NCBI RefSeq assembly: GCF_001931485.1
Contig: NZ_MSDV01000024.1
Location: forward strand, 23,294 to 87,293
Origin: Burkholderia sp. SRS-W-2-2016
GTDB lineage: Bacteria; Pseudomonadota; Gammaproteobacteria; Burkholderiales; Burkholderiaceae
Length of the DNA: 64,000 nt
Direction: 5' to 3'
Both the position numbers and the translations under genes were made by a program. Below are positions 28,909-38,974 of this stretch, one piece after another. Every line of letters begins with the position of its first letter. Within the stretch, counting starts at the first letter, position 1. Under the pieces are notes generated by a model that was given only the letters and a program-made list of their open reading frames with translations, was not told the DNA's origin and ran no database searches.

Positions 28909-30107
28909 ACAAACCCCACGCTGCACCTTCACCCGCGAGCCCGCTCGCGAAGCTCGGCGCCGCGCTGCTGCTCGCCTCGTTGCTGTCGGCCTGCGCGAGC
29001 GCGCCCGGCAATTATCTCGACACCTCGCGCCTGAAGGACAACGATCCGGCGCCGAGCGAAACCTATCCGGTCCATCTGATCACCGCGAACCTGATCGTCA
29101 GCCAGGCGCAGGCCGCCGCGAGCCAGCCGCAGCTGTTGCCGCCGGCGCCGCTCGCCGATCCGTCGCAGTACGTGTACCGGCTCGCGCCGCAGGACATTCT
29201 CGGCATCACCGTGTGGGATCACCCTGAATTGACCACCCCGCAGGGCAGCACGCTGTCGTCGGGCGGCAATACCACGCAGAGCGTCGCGGGCGCGCTGCAG
29301 CAGCCGTATACGGCCGCGCTGCCGGGCCAGGCCGATCCGTACGGCCAGACCATCGCGCACGACGGCACGATCTTTTTCCCGTTCGTCGGCCGCATTCAGG
29401 CCGCCGGCAAGACCACCGGCGAGCTGCGCGAGCAGCTGACCCGCGGCCTCGTGCGCTACATCCGCAATCCGCAGGTCGACGTGCGGGTGCTGTCGTATCG
29501 CAGCCAGAAGGTGCAGGTGACCGGCGACGTCAAGCAGCCGGGTCCGCTCGCGGTCAGCGACGTGCCGCTGACGCTGGTCGATGCGCTGACGCGCTCGGGC
29601 GGCGCCACCGATAGCGCCGATATCCAGCGCGTGCGGCTCACGCGCAACAAGCAGCTGTACGTGCTCGACGCGAACCGGATGCTCGATCGCGGCGACACCA
29701 CCCAGGACGTGATGCTGCAAAACGGCGACGTGATCAACGTGCCGGACCGCAGCGACAGCCGCGTGTTCGTGATGGGCGAGGTGAAGACGCCGCTGCAGAT
29801 GCCGATGCTCAAGGGCCAGCTGACGATCGCCGATGCGCTCACGCAGGCCGGCGGGATTCTGAACACCGATGCGAATCCGCGGCAGATCTTCGTGATGCGC
29901 GGGATGCGCGAGCACCCGACCACGCCCGAGGTGTTCCGCCTCGACATGACGCAGCCCGACTCGATCATGCTGTCCTCGCAATTCCAGTTGCAGCCGATGG
30001 ACGTCGTGTATATCGGCACCGCCGCGTCGACCACCTTCAACCGCGTGTTGCAGCAGGTGCTGCCGAGCGTGCAGACGCTGTTCTATCTGAAGCAGCTGAC
30101 GCGCTGA
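28902..30107 (+). CDS. bceE: Wza-type outer-membrane polysaccharide export lipoprotein
   Basis: 401 residues. A signal peptide with lipobox LLSAC makes Cys31 the lipidated residue. The polysaccharide export domain (VYRLAPQDILGITVWDHPEL, DGTIFFPFVGRIQAAGKT) is followed by SLBB repeats (VQVTGDVKQPGPLAVSDVP, VFVMGEVKTPLQMP). It forms the outer-membrane channel. ATG 28902 overlaps the bceD stop by 7 bases; an ATG at 28887 in the same frame is a possible alternative. Confidence 0.92.
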   Translation: MLNKPHAAPSPASPLAKLGAALLLASLLSACASAPGNYLDTSRLKDNDPAPSETYPVHLITANLIVSQAQAAASQPQLLPPAPLADPSQYVYRLAPQDILGITVWDHPELTTPQGSTLSSGGNTTQSVAGALQQPYTAALPGQADPYGQTIAHDGTIFFPFVGRIQAAGKTTGELREQLTRGLVRYIRNPQVDVRVLSYRSQKVQVTGDVKQPGPLAVSDVPLTLVDALTRSGGATDSADIQRVRLTRNKQLYVLDANRMLDRGDTTQDVMLQNGDVINVPDRSDSRVFVMGEVKTPLQMPMLKGQLTIADALTQAGGILNTDANPRQIFVMRGMREHPTTPEVFRLDMTQPDSIMLSSQFQLQPMDVVYIGTAASTTFNRVLQQVLPSVQTLFYLKQLTR

Positions 30108-30151
30108 AGCTTCGGACGGCAACGCCGAAACAAACGAAACGGGATCGAATT

Positions 30152-32374
30152 GTGAGCACTCAACACTCTCCACACCTGAGCGGTCCGCTCAAGACCGAAG
30201 AAGAGGACATCGTCCTCGGCCAACTGCTGCAGGTGATCCTCGACGACATCTGGTGGCTGCTCGCGATCACCGGGCTGGTCGTCTCGCTGGCGATCGCGTA
30301 CTGCTATCTCGCGAAGCCGGTTTACTCGGCCGACGCGCACGTGCGCGTCGAGCAGTCCGACAACACGTCGCAAGCGCTCACGCAGACGCAGACCGGCGCG
30401 GCGATCACGAGCGGCTCGCAGTCGCTGGCGACCGACGCCGAGATCGAAATCATCAAGAGCCGCGGCGTGGTCGGGCCGGTCGTGCAGCAACTGAAGCTGA
30501 ACTTCAGCGTCACGCCGAAGACGATTCCGCTGTTCGGCAATATCGCCGCGCGGCTCGCGACGCCGGGTCAGCCGGCGCGCCCGTGGCTCGGTTTGAGCTC
30601 GTATGCGTGGGGCGGCGAGAAGGTCGAAGTCGATTCGATCGACGTGACGCCCGCGCTCGAAGGCGAGAAGCTCACGCTGCGCGTGATCGATCAGGAGCAC
30701 TACGAACTGCTCGCGCCGAACGGCTCGCCGCTGCTGCGCGGCCGGGTCGGCGAGCAGGCGCAGGGCGGCGGGGTGACGATGCGCGTCGCGACGCTGGTCG
30801 CGCGGCCCGGTCAGGAATTCGTCGTGGTGCGCGCGAACGATCTCGACGCGATCAGCGGCTTCCAGTCGGCGATCAGCGTGCAGGAGCAGGGCAAGCAGAC
30901 CGGCGTGATCCAGATCTCGCTGGAGGACAAGAACCCCGAACACGCGGCGCTGGTCGCCAACGCGCTCGCGCAGTCGTATCTGCGTCAGCACGTGTCGAAC
31001 AAGCAGGCCGACGCGAGCCGCATGCTCGACTTCCTGCAAAGCGAGGAGCCGCGCCTGAAGGGCGACCTCGAACGCGCGGAAGCCGCGCTGACCGCGTATC
31101 AGCGGCAGTCCGGCTCGATCAACGCGAGCGAGGAGGCGAAGGTCTACCTCGAAGGCAGCGTGCAGTACGAGCAGCAGATCGCCGCGCTGCGTCTGCAGAT
31201 GACCCAGCTCGCCGAGCGCTACGGCGACGATCACCCGACGCTGATCGCCGCGCGTCAGCAGATGGCCGAGTTGCAGGCGCAGCGCACCAAATACGCGGAC
31301 CGCTTCCGCGATCTGCCGGCCACCGAAGTGAAGGCCGTGCAATTGCAGCGCGACGCGAAAGTCGCCGAAGACATCTACGTACTGCTATTGAATCGCGTGC
31401 AGGAGCTGTCGGTGCAGAAGGCCGGCACCGGCGGCAACGTGCATATCGTCGACGCGGCGCTGCGCCCGGGCGTGCCGGTCAAGCCGAAGAAGGCGCTGAT
31501 TCTGTCGGCCGCGGTGATTCTCGGGCTGATCGCCGGCACCGGCTTCGTGTTCCTGCGCCGCAATCTGTTCAAGGGCATCGACGATCCGGATCACGTCGAG
31601 CGCGCGTTCCATCTGCCGGTGTTCGGCATCGTGCCGCTCAGCGCCGAGCAGACCCAGCTCGAAAACAGCTTCCTGCGCGGCGGCGAACGACTGCGCCCGG
31701 TGCTCGCGAACGCGCGGCCGAAGGACGTGACGATCGAAAGCCTGCGCAGTCTGCGCACCGCGATGCAGTTCACGCTGCAGGACGCGCGCAACCGCATCGT
31801 GATGCTGACCGGGCCGATGGCCGGCGTCGGCAAGAGCTTTCTCACCGTCAATCTGGCGATGCTGCTCGCGCACTCCGGCAAGCGCGTGCTGCTGATCGAC
31901 GGCGATATGCGGCGCGGCGCGCTCGAGCGGCAGGTGGGCGGCGAACAGGACAACGGCCTGTCCGAACTGCTGAGCGGCCAGATCTCGCTGGAAGAAGCGA
32001 TTCGCCCGACCAGCGTCGAGGGGCTGAGCTTCGTGTCGTGCGGACACCGGCCGCCGAATCCGTCCGAGCTGCTGATGTCGCCGCGGCTGCCGCAATACCT
32101 CGATGGCCTCGCGAAGCGCTACGACGTGATCCTGATCGACACGCCGCCGGTGCTCGCGGTGACCGACGCGTCGATCATCGGCGCGTATGCGGGCTCGACC
32201 TTCTTCGTGATGCGCTCGGGCATGCATAGCGAGGTCGAGATCGCCGACGCGCTCAAGCGTCTGCGCGCGGCCGGCGTGCACGTGCAGGGCGGCATTTTCA
32301 ACGGCATGCCGGCGCGCTCGCGGGTTGGCTACGACCGTGGCTACGCGGCGACTCAGGAATATCTGAGCACATAA
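30152..32374 (+). CDS. bceF: Tyrosine autokinase / polysaccharide copolymerase
   Basis: 740 residues of the Wzc type. A Wzz-like part with transmembrane helices near residues 32-52 and 446-466 flanks a periplasmic coiled-coil region. The cytoplasmic BY-kinase has Walker A GPMAGVGKS (554-562), Walker A' LIDGDMRRG (Asp583) and Walker B ILIDTPPVLAVTD. The tyrosine tail has Tyr727, Tyr731 and Tyr737. It controls chain length and export with BceE and BceD. Translation starts at GTG 30152. Its tail is shorter in Tyr than Wzc of E. coli. Confidence 0.95.
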   Translation: MSTQHSPHLSGPLKTEEEDIVLGQLLQVILDDIWWLLAITGLVVSLAIAYCYLAKPVYSADAHVRVEQSDNTSQALTQTQTGAAITSGSQSLATDAEIEIIKSRGVVGPVVQQLKLNFSVTPKTIPLFGNIAARLATPGQPARPWLGLSSYAWGGEKVEVDSIDVTPALEGEKLTLRVIDQEHYELLAPNGSPLLRGRVGEQAQGGGVTMRVATLVARPGQEFVVVRANDLDAISGFQSAISVQEQGKQTGVIQISLEDKNPEHAALVANALAQSYLRQHVSNKQADASRMLDFLQSEEPRLKGDLERAEAALTAYQRQSGSINASEEAKVYLEGSVQYEQQIAALRLQMTQLAERYGDDHPTLIAARQQMAELQAQRTKYADRFRDLPATEVKAVQLQRDAKVAEDIYVLLLNRVQELSVQKAGTGGNVHIVDAALRPGVPVKPKKALILSAAVILGLIAGTGFVFLRRNLFKGIDDPDHVERAFHLPVFGIVPLSAEQTQLENSFLRGGERLRPVLANARPKDVTIESLRSLRTAMQFTLQDARNRIVMLTGPMAGVGKSFLTVNLAMLLAHSGKRVLLIDGDMRRGALERQVGGEQDNGLSELLSGQISLEEAIRPTSVEGLSFVSCGHRPPNPSELLMSPRLPQYLDGLAKRYDVILIDTPPVLAVTDASIIGAYAGSTFFVMRSGMHSEVEIADALKRLRAAGVHVQGGIFNGMPARSRVGYDRGYAATQEYLST

Positions 32375-32401
32375 GCAGAACGAACAGACGAGGACATCCC
32401 G

Positions 32402-33325
32402 ATGAAAGTGACGGTACTGGTTCCGACCTATCGCCGCCCGGCCGATCTGGCGCGCTGCCTCGCGGCGCTCGCGCGGCAGTCGCGCGCGCCCGACGAAGTG
32501 GTGGTGGTCGCGCGCGTCGACGACGACGCAACCCATGCGTGCCTGCGCGATCCGGCTACCTGCAACGGGCTGCCGCTCGTGATCGCGCCGGTCGACGTGC
32601 CCGGCCAGGTCGCGGCGCTCAATCGCGGGCTCGATGCGGCGAGCGGCGACGTGATCGCGATCACCGACGACGACGCCGCGCCGCGCGCCGACTGGGTCGC
32701 ACGGATCGCGCAGGCGTTCGCGACCGATACGCGCCTGGGCGCGCTCGGCGGACGCGACTGGGTGCATGAAAAAGGCCGCGTGCTCGACGGCGCGCGGCCG
32801 CTGGTCGGCAAGGTGACCGCGCACGGCAAGATCATCGGCAATCATCATCTCGGTGTAGGCGCCGCGCGCGAGGTCGACATCCTGAAGGGCGCGAACATGA
32901 GCTATCGCGCCGAAGCGGTCCGCACGATCCGCTTCGATGCGCGGCTGCGCGGCGCGGGCGCACAGGTGCACAACGACATGGCGTTCAGCCTCGCTGTGAA
33001 AAACGCCGGCTGGAAGCTGGTGTACGACCCGCAGGTCGCCGTCGATCATTTCCCGGCCGAGCGTTTCGACGACGACAAACGCGACGCGCAGACGATGGCC
33101 GCGCTGCGCAACGCCGCGTACAACTTCCACCTGATCCTGCGCGACCAGCTGCCGCCGCTGCGCCGCGAAACCGCGTGGTGGTGGTGGACGCTGGTCGGCA
33201 CGCGGCTCTATCCGGGGCTCACGCATGCGGCGCTCGCGCTGCTGTCGAAACAGGCGCCGCTGCGGCTGTCGCGCTGGCGCGCGGTACGCGGAGGCGCGCA
33301 CGAAGCGCGCCGCGCGTTGTCGTGA
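32402..33325 (+). CDS. bceG: GT2 family glycosyltransferase
   Basis: 307 residues of GT-A type. The N-terminus is MKVTVLVPTYRRPADLARCL. The donor-binding acidic motif is AITDDDAAPRADW, and the segment FKGANMSYR-like LKGANMSYRAEAVR follows. It adds a sugar to the lipid-linked repeat unit at the inner leaflet. It sits 27 bases after bceF and 17 bases before bceH. Specificity is unknown. Confidence 0.9.
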   Translation: MKVTVLVPTYRRPADLARCLAALARQSRAPDEVVVVARVDDDATHACLRDPATCNGLPLVIAPVDVPGQVAALNRGLDAASGDVIAITDDDAAPRADWVARIAQAFATDTRLGALGGRDWVHEKGRVLDGARPLVGKVTAHGKIIGNHHLGVGAAREVDILKGANMSYRAEAVRTIRFDARLRGAGAQVHNDMAFSLAVKNAGWKLVYDPQVAVDHFPAERFDDDKRDAQTMAALRNAAYNFHLILRDQLPPLRRETAWWWWTLVGTRLYPGLTHAALALLSKQAPLRLSRWRAVRGGAHEARRALS

Positions 33326-33342
33326 GCGAGGGGAGCCAGCGC

Positions 33343-34671
33343 ATGCGTACCGAGGTTCACGTTCATCTGTTTTACGGCGCCGATCCGCGCTTCTATCGCA
33401 AGGGCGACGAGATCGGCTGTCTGTACGGTTATCACCACGCCGAGTCCGACGCGTTCAGCCTCAGCTATTCTCAGGACGCCCAGGAAAGCAAACCGATGCG
33501 GCTCGTGCGCCGCGCGTTGAAGGCGGCGCTCGGTTTCGATTTCATCCATACGTGGCGCAATCGCGCGGCGCTGCTGCGCGCCGACGTGATCTGGACGCAT
33601 ACCGAGCAGGAGTGGCTGTCGGCTGCGCTGATGCTGCTGCTGTGCGGCCGCAAGGCCGGCGCGGACGCGGCGCCGCTGCTGCTCGCGCAAAGCGTGTGGC
33701 TGCTCGACAAGTGGCCGTCGTATGGAATCTGGCGCAGCTGGCTATATCGCAAGCTGCTGACGCGCGCGGACCGGCTGACCACGCTCGCGAGCGAGAACGC
33801 CGCACTGTGCGGGCAGTATTTCGGGCGTGATGCGACGCCGCTGCTGTATGGCCTCAATACGCGCGACTTTCCGGTCAACGCGCCGACGCAGTGGAAGCCG
33901 CATACGCCGCTGCGCATCGCGGCGATCGGCAACGACCGCGACCGCGACTGGGAGACGCTGATCCGCGCGTTCGGCAACGATCCGCGCTATACGGTGAAGC
34001 TCGCGACGCGGCGGCGGATTCCGGCGTCGCTGCGGGCGTCGAATGTCGAAATCGCGCTGTTTTCAGGCATTAAAAAGCAGCACGAGCTGTACGACTGGGC
34101 CGATGTGATCGTCGTGCCGTTGCGGCCGAATTCGCACGCGTCAGGGATCACCGTGATGCTCGAAGCGGCGGCGGTCGGCAAGCCGATGATCGTCACGAAG
34201 GTCGGCGCGCTCGAAGATTACTTCCCGGCCGACGAAGCCGCGTACGTGCCGCCGTTCACGCCGCAGGCGCTGCGCGACGCCGCCGATCGTTTCGTCGCCG
34301 ATCCGGGCGAAGCGCTGCGCCAGGCGCAGGCGGCCGCGGCCGGTCTGCTCGCGCGCGATCTGACCACGCAGCACTACGCGATGCAGCATGTGAGGATCAC
34401 TGAGGAAATGCTGCGCGAGCGGGGGCGCGGACGGTGGGCGGCTAATGCCCATGCCCATGCCCGCGATACGCAGCCCTCGACCCGCGCGGCCACGCACGCA
34501 CCCGCCCGTCCCGCTGTACCGGCACATGGGAGCGCGCCGTTGCGCCAGCCGAGCCACGCTGAAACGCGAGGCCACGCTCACGCGCCGCTCGGCGCTCAGG
34601 CACCCGCGCGCGCCACGCCGCAAACTCAAAGTCAGCGCGCGAGCACGCGGGACACCCGCGGGGGCTGCTAA
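33343..34671 (+). CDS. bceH: GT4-like glycosyltransferase with a low-complexity tail
   Basis: 442 residues. The GT-B body runs to about residue 365, with SGIKKQHELYDWADVIVVPL and SHASGITVMLEAAAVGKPMI as the donor-binding part. The last 75 residues are rich in Ala, His, Arg, Thr and Pro and look disordered. Start ATG 33343 follows GAGGGGAG; the upstream frame to 33175 overlaps bceG in a non-coding way. The polymerase gene starts 3 bases after its stop. Confidence 0.88.
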   Translation: MRTEVHVHLFYGADPRFYRKGDEIGCLYGYHHAESDAFSLSYSQDAQESKPMRLVRRALKAALGFDFIHTWRNRAALLRADVIWTHTEQEWLSAALMLLLCGRKAGADAAPLLLAQSVWLLDKWPSYGIWRSWLYRKLLTRADRLTTLASENAALCGQYFGRDATPLLYGLNTRDFPVNAPTQWKPHTPLRIAAIGNDRDRDWETLIRAFGNDPRYTVKLATRRRIPASLRASNVEIALFSGIKKQHELYDWADVIVVPLRPNSHASGITVMLEAAAVGKPMIVTKVGALEDYFPADEAAYVPPFTPQALRDAADRFVADPGEALRQAQAAAAGLLARDLTTQHYAMQHVRITEEMLRERGRGRWAANAHAHARDTQPSTRAATHAPARPAVPAHGSAPLRQPSHAETRGHAHAPLGAQAPARATPQTQSQRASTRDTRGGC

Positions 34672-34674
34672 GCA

Positions 34675-36186
34675 ATGTCCACGCTTCCGCACCCGAGCCC
34701 TGTGCCGCCGCACCGCGCGCCCAACGCCGCCACCGCGCAAGCCGCGCCCCAAACGCGCGGCCGGCTGCTCTCTGGCAACCGCCAGGAATGGCTGCCGCCG
34801 CTGCTGCTGTGGCTCGTCACCGCGCTCCTGATCCTCGCGCATCAGGGCACCGTGCTGACGCTCGCGTTTCCGGTGCTCGCGGTGCTGACCGGCCTGTGGC
34901 TCTACTTCAAGAGCCCCGCGCGCTATCTCGGCTTCATGTGGTGGCTATGGTTCCTGAGCCCGGAAGTGCGGCGCCTCGCCGACTGGTCGAAGGGCTCGTT
35001 CACGCCGACCAGTCTGATCCAGGTCGCGCCGCTCGCGGTCACGATGATCAGCGGCCTGTCGCTGCTGCGCTATTACCGCCTGCTCGGCCAGCGTCGCGGC
35101 CTGCCGGTGCTGCTGATCCTGCTCGGCCTCGTGTACGCGTTCCTCGTCGGCGTGATGTCGAGCGGCCCGCTGGCGGCCACCTACGACCTCGCGAACTGGC
35201 TCTATCCGATCCTGATCGGCTTTCACATCATGGCGCACACGCGCCAGTATCCGCAGTACCGCGACACCATCGTCAATACCTTTATCTGGGGGATGCTGGT
35301 GATGGGCGGCTACGGGCTGATCCAGTTTTTCATCATGCCGCAGTGGGACGCGCTGTGGATGCTCGGCTCGCAGATGAATTCGCAGGGCGACCCGGTGCCG
35401 CTGGGCGTGCGCGTGTTCAGCACGATGAATTCGTCGGGGCCGTTCGCGTTCGCAATGATGGGCGCGATGGTGTTCGTGATGGCCGCGCAGCACCGGGTCC
35501 GCTGGATTGCCGCCGGCCTCGGCTTCTTCTCGTTCGCGCTGAGCCTCGTACGCTCGACGTGGGGCGGCTGGGTGATCGCGCTGCTGATCCAGTTGATCAA
35601 GGCGAACAACAAGGTGCGGGTGCGTATTGTCGGCAGCGCGGTGTTGCTGGCCGGTCTGTGCGTGCCGCTGCTGGCGGTCGGCCCGGTCGCCGAACGGATG
35701 CAGGCGCGACTGGAGACCATCGTCAATCTGCACGACGACCAGAGCTACGCGGCGCGCAACGAGTTCTACGCGAACTTCGCGAAGACCGCGTTCACCGACG
35801 TGGCCGGCGAAGGGATGGGCGCGACCGGCACCTCGACCAAACTGTCCAGCGACAGCGGCCAGCTCGGCCAGTACGGCAACTTCGACAGCGGCGTGATGAA
35901 CATCCCGTTCGTGCTCGGCTGGCCCGGCACGCTGCTCTACATGTCGGGGATCGTCTGGCTGCTCACGCGCGCCGCGCTCGCGTCGCTGCGGATGCGCGAC
36001 GACAAGTTTGTGTCCGCGTGCCTGAGCCTGTGCCTCGCGACCTTCGCAATGCTGGTGTTCACGAACTCGCTGGTCGGCACCGGCGGCCTGCTGCTGTTCA
36101 TGAGCGCTTTTTCGATTCTTTCCGCGGTTCACTACGAAAAAATGAACCGCCGACGCACGCAATTTCTCCACGGAGGCACTGATTGA
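34675..36186 (+). CDS. bceI: Polysaccharide polymerase / O-antigen-ligase-like membrane protein
   Basis: 503 residues with about 11-12 hydrophobic segments (from about residue 40 to 490). A large periplasmic loop near residues 340-410 (LHDDQSYAARNEFYANFAKT, GEGMGATGTSTKLSSDSG) resembles the loop of the Wzy/O-antigen ligase superfamily. The N-terminal 38 residues are Pro/Ala-rich and cytoplasmic. Its position among glycosyltransferases fits the repeat-unit polymerase. It overlaps bceJ by 4 bases. Confidence 0.85.
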   Translation: MSTLPHPSPVPPHRAPNAATAQAAPQTRGRLLSGNRQEWLPPLLLWLVTALLILAHQGTVLTLAFPVLAVLTGLWLYFKSPARYLGFMWWLWFLSPEVRRLADWSKGSFTPTSLIQVAPLAVTMISGLSLLRYYRLLGQRRGLPVLLILLGLVYAFLVGVMSSGPLAATYDLANWLYPILIGFHIMAHTRQYPQYRDTIVNTFIWGMLVMGGYGLIQFFIMPQWDALWMLGSQMNSQGDPVPLGVRVFSTMNSSGPFAFAMMGAMVFVMAAQHRVRWIAAGLGFFSFALSLVRSTWGGWVIALLIQLIKANNKVRVRIVGSAVLLAGLCVPLLAVGPVAERMQARLETIVNLHDDQSYAARNEFYANFAKTAFTDVAGEGMGATGTSTKLSSDSGQLGQYGNFDSGVMNIPFVLGWPGTLLYMSGIVWLLTRAALASLRMRDDKFVSACLSLCLATFAMLVFTNSLVGTGGLLLFMSAFSILSAVHYEKMNRRRTQFLHGGTD

Positions 36187-37412
36187 GAGTCGCCATTGTC
36201 ACGCACGTAGTGCGCCATAACGACGGCCAGGGGCGCGTCAACCACGAGATCGCGCGCGCCGCGCTCGACGAGGGCATCGGCGTGACGCTGGTCGCGTCGC
36301 ACGTCGCGCCCGAGCTGCTCGCGCATCCGAACGTGCGCTGGGCGCCAGTGAAGATCGGCCGCTGGTGGCCGACCAATCTGCTGCGCCAGCAGGTGTTCGC
36401 TCTGAAGAGCGCGCTGTGGCTGCGCGCGCACCGGCGCGAATACGACGTGCTGCACGTGAACGGCTTCATCACGTGGATGCCGGCCGACGTGAACACCTCG
36501 CACTTCGTGCACAGCGGCTGGTTCGGCAGCAAGTACTATCCGTTTGGCCTCACCAAGGGGCTGTGGTCCGCGTACCAGTCGGTCTATACGCGCTGCAACG
36601 CGCTGCTCGAACGCTGGGCGTACCGGCGCTCGAAGGTGATCACCGCGGTGTCGCAGAAGGTCGCCGACGAAATCCGCGCGATCGGTTTGACGCCGGACAA
36701 TCGCGTCGACGTGATCTACAACGGCGTCGATACGCGCGGCTTCGCGGCGGCTTCAGGCGAGCGCGCACGCTTCGGTCTGCCAGGCGATGCGTTCCTGCTG
36801 CTGTTCGTCGGCGATCTGCGCACGCCGCGCAAGAATCTCGGCACCGTGCTCGCGGCGCTCAAGCATCTGCCCGAGCACGTGCAGATCGCGGTGGCCGGGT
36901 TTCTGCCGGGCAGTCCGTATCCGGAAGAGGCGAAGGCGCTCGGCATCGCGCATCGCGTGCATTTTCTCGGTCTCGTGAAGGAAATGCCGGTGCTGATGCA
37001 TTCGGTCGATGCGTTCGTGTTTCCTTCGCGCTATGAAGCGATGAGCCTGTCGCTGTTGGAAGCGATGGCGGCCGGCTTGCCGGTCGTAACCGCACGCACC
37101 GCCGGCGGCGCCGAGATCATCACGCCCGAGTGCGGGATCGTGCTCGACGATCCGGACGACCCCAGGGCGCTCGCCGCCGCGGTCGCGCGACTCGCGAACG
37201 ACGAACGCGCGCGCCGCGCGATGGGCGAGGCCGCCGGTGAACTCGCGCGCGGCTTCGGCTGGGCGCGAATGGCCGCGCAATACATCGACCTGTACCGGCA
37301 ACTGGCCGGGCAGCAGGAAAACCGCCGGCGCAACCGCGCGGAGGCGTCGGCGCTCGCGCACGACGATGCGCTGACGCTCAATCAGCTCGCCGGACAGAAG
37401 AGCGTGGAATGA
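36183..37412 (+). CDS. bceJ: GT4 family glycosyltransferase (TTG start)
   Basis: 409 residues, GT-B. The N-terminus RVAIVTHVVRHNDGQGRVNH is a glycine-rich acceptor loop. The donor block is VFPSRYEAMSLSLLEAMAAG with the E-x7-E pair, then LPVVTARTAGGAEII. Translation appears to begin at TTG 36183, overlapping the bceI TGA by 4 bases, because GGAGG lies about 6 bases upstream and no ATG is near. The C-terminal 35 residues are charged and variable. Confidence 0.9.
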   Translation: MRVAIVTHVVRHNDGQGRVNHEIARAALDEGIGVTLVASHVAPELLAHPNVRWAPVKIGRWWPTNLLRQQVFALKSALWLRAHRREYDVLHVNGFITWMPADVNTSHFVHSGWFGSKYYPFGLTKGLWSAYQSVYTRCNALLERWAYRRSKVITAVSQKVADEIRAIGLTPDNRVDVIYNGVDTRGFAAASGERARFGLPGDAFLLLFVGDLRTPRKNLGTVLAALKHLPEHVQIAVAGFLPGSPYPEEAKALGIAHRVHFLGLVKEMPVLMHSVDAFVFPSRYEAMSLSLLEAMAAGLPVVTARTAGGAEIITPECGIVLDDPDDPRALAAAVARLANDERARRAMGEAAGELARGFGWARMAAQYIDLYRQLAGQQENRRRNRAEASALAHDDALTLNQLAGQKSVE

Positions 37413-37546
37413 GCGCGGGAGTGGGGCGCCTGCTAGCGGATTGCCACGCACTGCCAGGCAGTTCCTCGCAATCCCTCGCGCCTTCACTCCTCTTTACGCA
37501 TCGACAACCTAATTGTCCAGAAGCAACGAACAGGGAGCACATAAAC

Positions 37547-38713
37547 ATGACGACTGGCTCAATCAAATCTCTGCAGATCGGGATGCACTGGTTTCCGGAA
37601 CGCGCGGGCGGTCTGGACCGCATGTACTACTCGCTGGTCGGCGCGCTGCCGGGCGCCGGCGTCGCGGTGCGCGGCGTGGTCGCCGGCTCGCCGCAAGTGG
37701 CCGCCGACACCAATGGCGCGATCAACGGTTTCGGCTCGGCCGCGCAATCGCTGCCGCTGCGGCTGATGGCGGCTCGCCGCGCGCTGCGCGCGGAAATTCG
37801 CCGCGCGCGGCCCGACGTGATCTCGTCGCACTTCGCGCTGTACACGTTTCCGGGACTCGACGTGACGCGCGGGATTCCGCAGGTATCGCATTTCCAGGGG
37901 CCGTGGGCCGATGAGAGTCACGTCGAAGGCGCGGACTCGCTCGGCCAGCGCGCGAAGCGTTATCTGGAGCAGTCCGTCTATGCGCGTTCGTCGCGGCTGA
38001 TCGTGCTGTCCGATGCGTTCGGCAAGATCCTCACGTCGCGTTATGGGATCGCGCCGGAACGGGTGCGGGTCGTGCCCGGCTGCGTCGATGTCGAGCAATT
38101 CAATCTGCCGCTGTCACAAGCGGAAGCGCGGCTGCGGCTGCAACTGCCGCAGGACCGGCCGATCGTGCTGGCGGTGCGGCGGCTGGTGCGGCGCATGGGC
38201 CTCGAAGATCTGATCGACGCGGTCAAGCTGCTCAAGCGCAGCACGCCCGACGTGCTGCTGCTGATCGCCGGCAAGGGGCGTCTCGCCGCCGAATTGCAGG
38301 CGCGTATCAACGAGGCCGGGCTGGAGCACAACGTGAAGCTGCTCGGCTTCGTGCCCGACCAGCATCTGGCGGCGCTGTATCGCGCGGCCAATATCAGCGT
38401 GGTGCCGACGGTCGCGCTCGAAGGCTTCGGGCTGATCACGGTGGAGTCGCTCGCGTCCGGCACGCCGGTGCTGGTGACGCCGGTCGGCGGCTTGCCGGAA
38501 GCGGTGGCGGGGCTGTCGGCGGATCTGGTGCTGCCGGAAACCGGCGCGCAGGCGATTGCGGCGGGTTTGGCCGGCGCACTCAACGGCACCGTGAAGATGC
38601 CGGATGCGGATGCATGCCGCCGCTATGCGAAGGAGCACTTCGACAATGCGGTGATCGCGAAGCGGGTCGCGGCGGTGTACGCCGAGGCGATCGCGGGAGA
38701 TGCGCTGCATTGA
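37547..38713 (+). CDS. bceK: GT4 family glycosyltransferase
   Basis: 388 residues, GT-B. Features are QIGMHWFPERAGGLDRMYYS at the N-terminus, VPGCVDVEQF in the linker, and VPTVALEGFGLITVESLASG as the donor-binding part. GGGAG lies about 8 bases before ATG 37547. It follows bceJ after 134 bases and is the last gene of the bce-I-like set. The signalling cassette begins 261 bases later. Confidence 0.9.
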   Translation: MTTGSIKSLQIGMHWFPERAGGLDRMYYSLVGALPGAGVAVRGVVAGSPQVAADTNGAINGFGSAAQSLPLRLMAARRALRAEIRRARPDVISSHFALYTFPGLDVTRGIPQVSHFQGPWADESHVEGADSLGQRAKRYLEQSVYARSSRLIVLSDAFGKILTSRYGIAPERVRVVPGCVDVEQFNLPLSQAEARLRLQLPQDRPIVLAVRRLVRRMGLEDLIDAVKLLKRSTPDVLLLIAGKGRLAAELQARINEAGLEHNVKLLGFVPDQHLAALYRAANISVVPTVALEGFGLITVESLASGTPVLVTPVGGLPEAVAGLSADLVLPETGAQAIAAGLAGALNGTVKMPDADACRRYAKEHFDNAVIAKRVAAVYAEAIAGDALH

Positions 38714-38974
38714 AACGGCGCCGCCGGTCCGGGCAAAAAATTTCGCGCCGTATATAACGGCACGCCGGTCGCGAACTTGAGCCCGGATCGACCCTTAACC
38801 GCACTTTTTCGAATTTATTTCGTAAACCCTTAAAACGTGGCGTTTTGCGCCGCCTTCGTCACGTTCGCGTCACACATCCACGACGATAATCCCCGCGCCC
38901 GAAAGCACAAAAACACACCCGGGCGCCCCGCAACGAGCGGGGGATCCTGTATTTCAGATCACGGGGAATCTCAG

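Noticed and set aside
38740..38974. Possible sigma-28 (FliA) promoter before the signalling cassette
   Set aside because: TAAAACGT and GCCGCCTT have poor agreement and wrong spacing, and GACGATAA has no matching -35 box. No motility genes are nearby.
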